Assembly: GCA_034399355.1 (NCBI GenBank)
Contig: JAXMMT010000020.1
Coordinates: 1-9,257 of the forward strand
DNA length: 9,257 bases
Direction of reading: 5' to 3'
Source: UBA2279 sp034399355
GTDB taxonomy: Bacteria > Actinomycetota > Coriobacteriia > Anaerosomatales > Anaerosomataceae
Within the stretch, counting starts at the first letter, position 1. The number at the start of each line of letters is the position of its first letter. A model generated the notes under the pieces. It was given only the letters and a program-made list of their open reading frames with translations, searched no databases and was not told the DNA's origin. The position numbers were made by a program, and so were the translations under genes. Shown one piece after another: positions 4,224-9,257 of the stretch.

Positions 4224-6545
4224 ATGAACACAGCGCACACGTCTTTGTCCTCGGCATGCCTTGGGTACCCTCGCATTGGCGCCAACCGGGAGCTGAAATG
4301 GGCGCTGGAGTCCTTCTGGCGTCGTGAATGCTCCACGGAGGAGCTCCTGACGAAGGCCCAGGCGCGTCGAGAAGCGAACTGGCGGTCGATGGCGGACTGC
4401 GGACTGACCTTCATCCCAAGCAACGACTTCTCGCTCTATGACCATGTGCTGGACATGGCGGTCGCCGTCGGCGCGGTCCCGGCTGTCTATCGTGGGATCG
4501 CCGACCCGCTCGAGCGCTATTTCGCGATGGCGCGCGGCCACCAAGACCAGGCGAGCGGAGTGAACGTCCCCGCCCTCGAGATGACGAAGTGGTTCGACAC
4601 GAACTACCACTACATCGTGCCCGAGCTTGAGGCCGACCAAGGCTTCACGCTCGACAGTAGCAAGATCGTGGGGGAGTTCGAGGAAGCGCGGGCACTCGGT
4701 ATCGTGTCTCGCCCCGTCGTGGTGGGTCCGGTCACGTTTCTTCTGCTCTCCAAGATGGCTCCCGGGACGGATTCGGACGTCCAGCCGATCGATCTGATCG
4801 ACCGCCTGCTTCCCCTCTACGAGGAACTCCTCGGTACGCTTGCTGCGCGTGGGGTGGAGTGGGTTCAGCTCGACGAGCCGTGCCTGGTGCTCGATCTTGA
4901 CGACACCGCCAAGGCAGCATACGGGCGCGCATTCGACCGCCTTGGAGCAGCAGTACGCCCGCAAATCATGCTCACGACCTACTATGGCGAACTCGCCGAC
5001 AACCTGCCGCTTGCCCTCAACTCCGGGTTCGACGGACTCCACCTCGATCTGGTGCGCGCCCCAGAGCAGCTCGAAGCGGTCGCGCACAGTCTTCCTGGCA
5101 CCATGTGTCTGTCGCTTGGCGTGATCGATGGACGCAACGTGTGGCGCACCGATCTCGACGCGGCGCGCACTGTTCTCGCGCGTGCGGTCGAGGCGCTGGG
5201 GGCCGAGCGCGTAGTCGTGGCGCCATCGTGCTCGCTACTTCATGTTCCGGTCGACCTGGTTGCCGAGAATGGCCTTTCTGAGGAGCCAGGCGCGTGGATG
5301 GCTTTCGCCGCGCAGAAGCTCGTCGAGGTCGAGGCGCTTGCGAGCGGGCTTGGTCGAGACGCCGACGAGTCGGCGCTGTTCTCTGAAAGCCGATCGGCAC
5401 TCGCCTCGCGTCGTGCCTCGAATGCAGTGAGCAACGACGACGTCAGGGCGCGGATGGAGCAGGTCACCGAGGAGATGCTCCATCGCGGCTCGCCCTACAA
5501 GCTCCGCATCACCGGGCAGCGCAAGCGATTCGACCTGCCTCTGCTGCCGACAACGACGATCGGTTCGTTCCCGCAGACCGCCGAGGTGCGCGAGCAGCGT
5601 CGGGCGTGGCGCGGCGGCAAGTCAACCGCCGAGGACTACGAGCGATTCCTCCGCGAGGAGACATCGCGCTGCGTCGCGATCCAGGAGGAGATAGGGCTCG
5701 ACGTGCTGGTGCATGGCGAGTTCGAGCGAACGGACATGGTGGAGTATTTCGGCGAGCAGCTCGATGGGTTCGCCTTCACGCGCAATGGTTGGGTCCAAAG
5801 CTACGGCTCTCGGTGTGTGAAACCGCCGGTGCTCTTCGGCGATGTGTCGCGACCGAAGCCGATGACCGTAGATTGGTCGACGTACGCGCAGTCTCTGACC
5901 GGCCATCCGGTCAAGGGTATGCTCACGGGTCCGGTCACCATCTTGCAGTGGTCGTTCGTGCGCGATGACCAGGAGCGCAGCGAGACCTGTCGCCAGATCG
6001 CAAGAGCCCTGCGAGACGAAGTCGTCGATCTCGAGGCGGCCGGCATCGGGATGATCCAAGTGGATGAGCCGGCCTTGCGAGAGGGGTTGCCCCTGCGTCG
6101 CGGGCTCTGGGGCACCTATCTGCGCTGGGCCGTCGACGCGTTCCGTCTCGCGACTTGTGGCGTGCGGGACGAGACGCAGATCCACACGCACATGTGCTAT
6201 TCGGAGTTCGGCGACATTCTTCCCGCGATCGTGGACTTGGACTCCGACGTGCTGTCAATCGAGACGTCTCGATCCAAGATGGAGCTGCTCGGCGATTTCG
6301 CCGAAACCCACTACCCGAACGAGCTTGGTCCGGGCGTTTACGACATCCATTCGCCGCGGATCCCCTCAGTGGAAGAAATCGTGGCCCTCCTGGAGAAGGC
6401 GATTGAGATCATCCCGGTCGAACGTCTCTGGGTGAACCCGGACTGCGGTCTGAAGACACGTGGTTGGCCGGAGGTGACACCAGCACTACAGAACATGGTC
6501 CGAGCAGCCAGTGACCTGCGTGCCAGGCTCGAACCCAAAGACTGA
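4224..6545 (+). CDS. metE: Cobalamin-independent methionine synthase MetE
   Basis: A cytosolic enzyme that transfers the methyl group of 5-methyltetrahydropteroyl-polyglutamate to homocysteine, the last step of methionine synthesis, without B12. The 773-residue protein is close to the family norm (E. coli 753). The N-terminal folate-binding half starts LGYPRIGANRELKWALESFW; the catalytic barrel begins near LPTTTIGSFPQT. Zinc ligands are H656 and C658 (THMCYSEF), E680 (ETSRSK) and C741 (NPDCGLKTRGW), with the likely acid H709 (DIHSPR). All are offset by 15 from E. coli numbering. I chose ATG 4224 because it gives the usual MetE N-terminus and has a Shine-Dalgarno at 4211-4218. An in-frame ATG at 4110 would add 38 residues unlike MetE and lies in the riboswitch leader. 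Expression should fall when cobalamin is abundant. Confidence 0.97.
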   Translation: MNTAHTSLSSACLGYPRIGANRELKWALESFWRRECSTEELLTKAQARREANWRSMADCGLTFIPSNDFSLYDHVLDMAVAVGAVPAVYRGIADPLERYFAMARGHQDQASGVNVPALEMTKWFDTNYHYIVPELEADQGFTLDSSKIVGEFEEARALGIVSRPVVVGPVTFLLLSKMAPGTDSDVQPIDLIDRLLPLYEELLGTLAARGVEWVQLDEPCLVLDLDDTAKAAYGRAFDRLGAAVRPQIMLTTYYGELADNLPLALNSGFDGLHLDLVRAPEQLEAVAHSLPGTMCLSLGVIDGRNVWRTDLDAARTVLARAVEALGAERVVVAPSCSLLHVPVDLVAENGLSEEPGAWMAFAAQKLVEVEALASGLGRDADESALFSESRSALASRRASNAVSNDDVRARMEQVTEEMLHRGSPYKLRITGQRKRFDLPLLPTTTIGSFPQTAEVREQRRAWRGGKSTAEDYERFLREETSRCVAIQEEIGLDVLVHGEFERTDMVEYFGEQLDGFAFTRNGWVQSYGSRCVKPPVLFGDVSRPKPMTVDWSTYAQSLTGHPVKGMLTGPVTILQWSFVRDDQERSETCRQIARALRDEVVDLEAAGIGMIQVDEPALREGLPLRRGLWGTYLRWAVDAFRLATCGVRDETQIHTHMCYSEFGDILPAIVDLDSDVLSIETSRSKMELLGDFAETHYPNELGPGVYDIHSPRIPSVEEIVALLEKAIEIIPVERLWVNPDCGLKTRGWPEVTPALQNMVRAASDLRARLEPKD

Positions 6546-6552
6546 GGATGCG

Positions 6553-6681
6553 ATGACCGAGGAAGAGATCGACCCGAGGATCTGCCCTTTGTGCGGCAAG
6601 CCGAACGACTGCGCCCTGGCGCGGGGCGAATCGGCCTGCTGGTGCTTCGAAACATCGCACAGGAGACCCCATGCTATCTGA
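6553..6681 (+). CDS. Short cysteine-rich CWC-type protein, apparently truncated
   Basis: A 42-residue ORF starting at ATG 6553, with GAGGA (6544-6548) overlapping the metE stop; spacing suggests cotranscription with metE. It reads CPLCGKPNDCA and then CWCFE (Cys 11, 14, 20, 29, 31), matching from memory the first half of the Cys-rich CWC family (PF14375). Such proteins are small, probably metal-binding and without a known role. Family members normally carry a further C-terminal Cys group, which is absent. Instead the frame ends SHRRPHAI and overlaps the next gene's start. I infer that the 3' half was lost at a junction near 6640-6660. Confidence 0.65.
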   Translation: MTEEEIDPRICPLCGKPNDCALARGESACWCFETSHRRPHAI

Positions 6682-7993
6682 ACGCATGCTTTCGGGTGTG
6701 ATACGGGCTATGACAAAACGGCATCTGGCGCTCAAGCCCACCAGCGAGACGCGGATGCCTGCCCCGAAACCCGGGCAAGCATACATGCTCTACATGCACG
6801 TGCCCTTCTGCCAGCGATTGTGCCCGTATTGCAGCTTCAACCGATATCCATTCCGCGAGGAAGTTGCCGGTCCTTACTTTGCCAGCATGCGCAAAGAAAT
6901 GCTGATGCTGAAGAATCTAGGCTACGACTTCGAAAGCATCTATATCGGTGGCGGCACTCCCACCATCATGATCGACGAGCTATGCGAAACCATCGATCTG
7001 GCGCGCGGTAGTTTCGACGTCAAAGAAGTCTCATCCGAAACCAATCCGAACCATCTGACGCATCCATATCTGGAGAAGCTGAAAGGCCGTGTGCAGCGCC
7101 TTTCTGTAGGCGTTCAGAGCTTCAACGATGATCTGCTGAAACAAATGGATCGCTATGACAAGTACGGCAGCGGAGACGAGATCCTGGAGCGCATCGCTGA
7201 AGCCGCGCCGTATTTCGATTCCCTGAATGTGGACATGATCTTCAATTTCCCCACGCAGACTGAAGACATCCTGAGAAGTGACCTAGAGAAGGTGGTGCAG
7301 AGCGGCTGCAGGCAGACCACATTCTCTCCGCTCTATGTGTCGTCTGCGACGACGCAGAAGATGGTCGCTACGCTGGGCAAGATGGACTACGATCGCGAAT
7401 ACCGCTTCTATCAGATGCTCGACGGGGTGCTTGCAGGCGGTGAAGACCCGTTCTTCCGCCGCAGTACCGCGTGGACGTTCAGCCGGTTCGACCACAATGA
7501 CGACGACCATTCGTTGCTGATCGATGAATACATGGTTTCTTACGAGGAGTATCCGGCCATAGGAAGCGGTGCCATCACGCACTTGAACGGAGCTCTGTAT
7601 GTCAACAACTTCAGCATCAGCGAGTACAACGCCGCCATTGCGAATGGACAGATGTCCATCATGGGCAAGACGGCACTGAACCGAGCCGACCTAATGCGCT
7701 ATCGCTTCCTGCTGCAGCTGTACAGACTGCGCCTGGACAAGAAGCAGTTCAAACAGGATTTCGGCTGCAGCATTGAAGCAGGTCTTCCAATGGAAATGGC
7801 GTTCATGCGCGCAAGCAGAGCGTTTGAAACCGACAACAGCGAAGAGCTGACACTAACGCCTATCGGCCGCTACCTTACCCTTGTGATGTATCGCCAATTC
7901 CTCAGCGGTTTGAACAACCTGCGCGATCAGGCGCGAGCCGCGCTTTCAGGAACGGAACGAGAGCTGCTCTTTGGCGAAGGGATTCCCGCATAG
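6671..7993 (+). CDS. HemW/HutW-like radical SAM protein (coproporphyrinogen oxidase family-like)
   Basis: A 440-residue radical SAM enzyme with AGGAG (6661-6665) before ATG 6671. The core motif is HVPFCQRLCPYCSF (C47, C51, C54), followed by YIGGGTPTIM (SAM-binding Gly-rich block), SSETNPNHL and RLSVGVQSFNDDLL, all typical of the HemN/HemW superfamily. True coproporphyrinogen dehydrogenases have a further Cys right after the motif (CxxxCxxCxC); here it is Ser-Phe, as in HemW heme chaperones and HutW/ChuW heme-degrading enzymes. The start region before the motif is about 40 residues. A heme or tetrapyrrole role is plausible, but the exact reaction is not fixed. Codons are visibly less GC-rich than in metE or the transposase (many AAA, GAA, AAT), suggesting transfer. 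A later start at ATG 6710 is possible. Confidence 0.8.
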   Translation: MLSERMLSGVIRAMTKRHLALKPTSETRMPAPKPGQAYMLYMHVPFCQRLCPYCSFNRYPFREEVAGPYFASMRKEMLMLKNLGYDFESIYIGGGTPTIMIDELCETIDLARGSFDVKEVSSETNPNHLTHPYLEKLKGRVQRLSVGVQSFNDDLLKQMDRYDKYGSGDEILERIAEAAPYFDSLNVDMIFNFPTQTEDILRSDLEKVVQSGCRQTTFSPLYVSSATTQKMVATLGKMDYDREYRFYQMLDGVLAGGEDPFFRRSTAWTFSRFDHNDDDHSLLIDEYMVSYEEYPAIGSGAITHLNGALYVNNFSISEYNAAIANGQMSIMGKTALNRADLMRYRFLLQLYRLRLDKKQFKQDFGCSIEAGLPMEMAFMRASRAFETDNSEELTLTPIGRYLTLVMYRQFLSGLNNLRDQARAALSGTERELLFGEGIPA

Positions 7994-8213
7994 ACGCGAG
8001 GGAGCCCAAAGCTGCAAGGCTGTGACTTGAGGAAACGCGAGCCGGCGTCCGTCTCGAGCGCTTCCGGTTGCGCTTCTAGCAGAAGAAGCCATGCATTTGA
8101 GCCAAGACGCTTCGAGCAAGTGACACTCTCATGCAGGGATTGTCTCGTGGGCACCGTTCGCCATGTGAGGTGCCCACGAGGCCTTCGCACAAGGCCCATA
8201 TAGGCGCGGCGAG
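7994..8213. other. Convergent intergenic region
   Basis: This spacer separates the plus-strand radical SAM gene from the minus-strand nrdG. Apart from the hairpins at 8144-8195 I see no gene, promoter or RNA here; short open frames on both strands lack credible starts. Confidence 0.55.
8144..8195. terminator. Bidirectional terminator-like hairpins between convergent genes
   Basis: Arms CTCGTGGGCACC (8144-8155) and GGTGCCCACGAG (8169-8180) pair perfectly over 12 bp with a 13-base loop. A second short stem GCCTT/AAGGC (8181-8185/8191-8195) follows at once. The position between two gene ends fits a shared terminator. There is no strong T-run on either side, so a rho-independent mechanism is not certain. 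Confidence 0.6.
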
Positions 8214-8969
8214 TCAGGTCCGTATCTCGAATGACGCGAACCGAGCTCGATCCGAAAGGCACACGAAGTTCTGCGTCGACGTAGCGCCGAATGCCTCCGA
8301 TCGCGCGCCTGTTTGATGCCGCACCGGCTGGATGACCCAGTGCGCTACCCCTTCGCGGTCCAGTTCGGCCGCCATGCGGGCCAAATCGTCGGGGCCGAGC
8401 AAGCCCGGGTCAACTGTGGTGCGAACCTCGAAAGGCACCTCGCTTCGGGCGAGGGCGCGCAGGCTCTCCAGCGCTTGCTCACCGCTGTCCGTCGCGCCAG
8501 TCACACGTGCATAGTCGGCGAACGGGGCCTTCACGTCGAAGCCGACCCATGACAGGATCGGCAATATCTCGGCGAAGCGCCCCGGGGAAGCTCCCCCGGT
8601 ATGGAGGGCGACCTTGAAGCCCAAGTCCGACGCCTCTGCGACCGCATCGGAGAGAGACGCCTGCGCCAGCGGCTCGCCTCCGCTGAAGACGACAGCGTCA
8701 AGAAGCCCGACGCGGCCCGTCAGGAACTCGCGGACGTCGCTCCAAGGGATGAGCGTGCTTCCGGCTCCCGGCCTAGCCTCGAGTAAGTGCTGGTTGTGAC
8801 AGTAGGGGCAGCGCCAAGGGCAGCCTTGGAGAAAGACGGTCGCTGCGAGTTCGCCGGGCCAATCCACCGAGGAAAGCCGGACGAGCCCGCCGATCCGCAG
8901 GGTCCCTGCGCGGGTCTCAGCCAAGTTCGGCGACTGATTCTTCGAAGCAAACGCGCTCGGCGTACTCAC
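8214..8969 (-). CDS. nrdG: Anaerobic ribonucleotide reductase activating protein NrdG
   Basis: A 251-residue radical SAM activase that would install the glycyl radical on class III ribonucleotide reductase. The core reads FLQGCPWRCPYCHN with cluster ligands C50, C54 and C57, followed by DAVVFSGGEP (SAM-binding GGE block). LRIGGLVRLSSVDWPG before the motif is the hallmark of the NrdG2-type branch, and HWVIQPVRHQ near the end fits it too. The GTG start at 8969 overlaps the upstream small gene by 53 bases and has only a weak Shine-Dalgarno; TTG at 8924, overlapping that gene's stop region, would give a length closer to the family with a 9-residue lead. Either way the two genes are translationally coupled and likely work together. 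Other glycyl-radical enzyme activases are a less likely alternative. Confidence 0.85.
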   Translation of the reverse strand: MSTPSAFASKNQSPNLAETRAGTLRIGGLVRLSSVDWPGELAATVFLQGCPWRCPYCHNQHLLEARPGAGSTLIPWSDVREFLTGRVGLLDAVVFSGGEPLAQASLSDAVAEASDLGFKVALHTGGASPGRFAEILPILSWVGFDVKAPFADYARVTGATDSGEQALESLRALARSEVPFEVRTTVDPGLLGPDDLARMAAELDREGVAHWVIQPVRHQTGARSEAFGATSTQNFVCLSDRARFASFEIRT

Positions 8970-9102
8970 CCTGTTTGCCCTTGTTGAACGAGCTCACCGG
9001 ACGGTGATAGCCCATGACACGGGTCCACACCTCACAGGGCTGACGCTCCTCGTCGGTGAGTTGTGTGGTCGCGGTGATGGTGACGGTGGTCGTGTCGCTC
9101 AT
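8917..9102 (-). CDS. Stand-alone glycyl-radical C-terminal domain of anaerobic ribonucleotide reductase (NrdD-like)
   Basis: A 61-residue protein from ATG 9102 with a strong AGGAGGAG Shine-Dalgarno (9117-9110). After a Thr-rich N-terminus it reads QPCEVWTRVMGYHRPVSSFN and then KGKQGEYAER. This matches from memory the C-terminus of class III ribonucleotide reductases of the Thermotoga type, where the Gly of RVxGY carries the radical. The own start and Shine-Dalgarno argue that it is a separate gene and not the tail of a longer ORF in this frame. It overlaps nrdG and is probably cotranscribed with it. It could supply or repair the radical domain of a full NrdD encoded elsewhere, comparable in logic to YfiD/GrcA for pyruvate formate-lyase. 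Short proteins like this are, from memory, annotated as NrdD in several anaerobes; their function is not settled. Confidence 0.75.
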   Translation of the reverse strand: MSDTTTVTITATTQLTDEERQPCEVWTRVMGYHRPVSSFNKGKQGEYAERVCFEESVAELG

Positions 9103-9108
9103 GGTGAT

Positions 9109-9118
9109 CTCTCCTCCT
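9109..9118 (-). promoter_or_regulatory. Strong Shine-Dalgarno of the small NrdD-like gene
   Basis: On the minus strand AGGAGGAGAG lies 6-8 bases before ATG 9102. It fixes the start of the 61-residue protein and shows that it is translated independently of any upstream nrdD reading frame. Confidence 0.75.
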
Positions 9119-9120
9119 AG

Positions 9121-9257
9121 GAGCCTGTCGGGAAATCAGCGTGCGAACGGGTGGCCGGCGGAGGCGGACCGATTCTGAGGCCCTCGAACTCGCAACATCG
9201 GGCGCCGGACGCTCTTTCGCGGCACGGAAGGCCGCCATCGGCGTCTCTTCGGCGTGA
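9121..9257. other. Right-edge segment without an assigned gene
   Basis: On the minus strand two frames are open from the edge, one ending at a TAG near 9120 and one running on inside the NrdD-like gene; neither gives recognisable protein. On plus, a GTG frame at 9141 ends in TGA exactly at 9257 (38 codons, Arg-rich start) and is probably chance. The upstream promoter of the nrd pair may lie here or beyond the edge; I see no clear -35/-10. Confidence 0.35.

Noticed and set aside
9141..9257. Plus-strand 38-codon GTG frame ending at the window edge
   Set aside because: It has no convincing Shine-Dalgarno, begins with an Arg run typical of GC-rich noncoding sequence, and faces away from the nrd genes without homology.

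Overview
The window looks like part of the chromosome of a high-GC anaerobe. Three genes encode radical SAM enzymes, and a class III (anaerobic) ribonucleotide reductase module lies at the right edge. The consensus-like sigma70-type promoter, strong Shine-Dalgarno sequences and gene repertoire would fit an anaerobic actinobacterium such as a member of the Coriobacteriia. That placement is inference from gene content and composition only; no rRNA or marker gene is present.

Layout, left to right. (1) 1-111 is the tail of an unrecognised gene, followed by a 139-base GC-rich spacer. (2) 251-1720 encodes a B12-binding radical SAM protein laid out like BchE, the oxygen-independent Mg-protoporphyrin monomethyl ester cyclase. 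(3) A GNAT acetyltransferase (1751-2275, minus strand) converges on it. (4) A 5'-truncated IS3-type element follows, with the last codons of orfA, an intact orfB/integrase (2354-3241) and a probable right inverted repeat ending near 3276. (5) About 550 bases carry no clear gene. They hold tightly packed inverted and tandem repeats, a 22-base stretch spaced like a tRNA 3' end, a 13-bp perfect hairpin, and a 33-codon minus-strand ORF that may be a gene remnant. (6) A strong promoter (3826-3854), a cobalamin riboswitch (about 3861-4040) and metE (4224-6545) form a textbook B12-repressed B12-independent methionine synthase unit. (7) A short Cys-rich CWC-type ORF (6553-6681) lacks the expected C-terminal half and runs into a HemW/HutW-like radical SAM gene (6671-7993) with visibly lower GC. 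(8) A 12-bp hairpin separates this gene from the minus-strand pair at the right edge: a 61-residue stand-alone glycyl-radical-type NrdD C-terminal protein and the activase NrdG.

The strongest functional unit is the riboswitch with metE. When cobalamin is plentiful the riboswitch should shut MetE off, leaving methionine synthesis to a B12-dependent enzyme elsewhere. The riboswitch-to-start leader shows no U-tract terminator. Instead, the metE ribosome binding site sits in the loop of a hairpin whose stem contains the start codon, and an upstream segment could form a competing pairing. This suggests translational control. The nrd module is also B12-independent in chemistry, whereas the BchE-like enzyme should need cobalamin, so cobalamin links several genes here by theme. 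Only metE shows a visible B12 switch. The IS remnant and the composition shift at 6650-7990 mark this as a region that has taken insertions and gene transfer.
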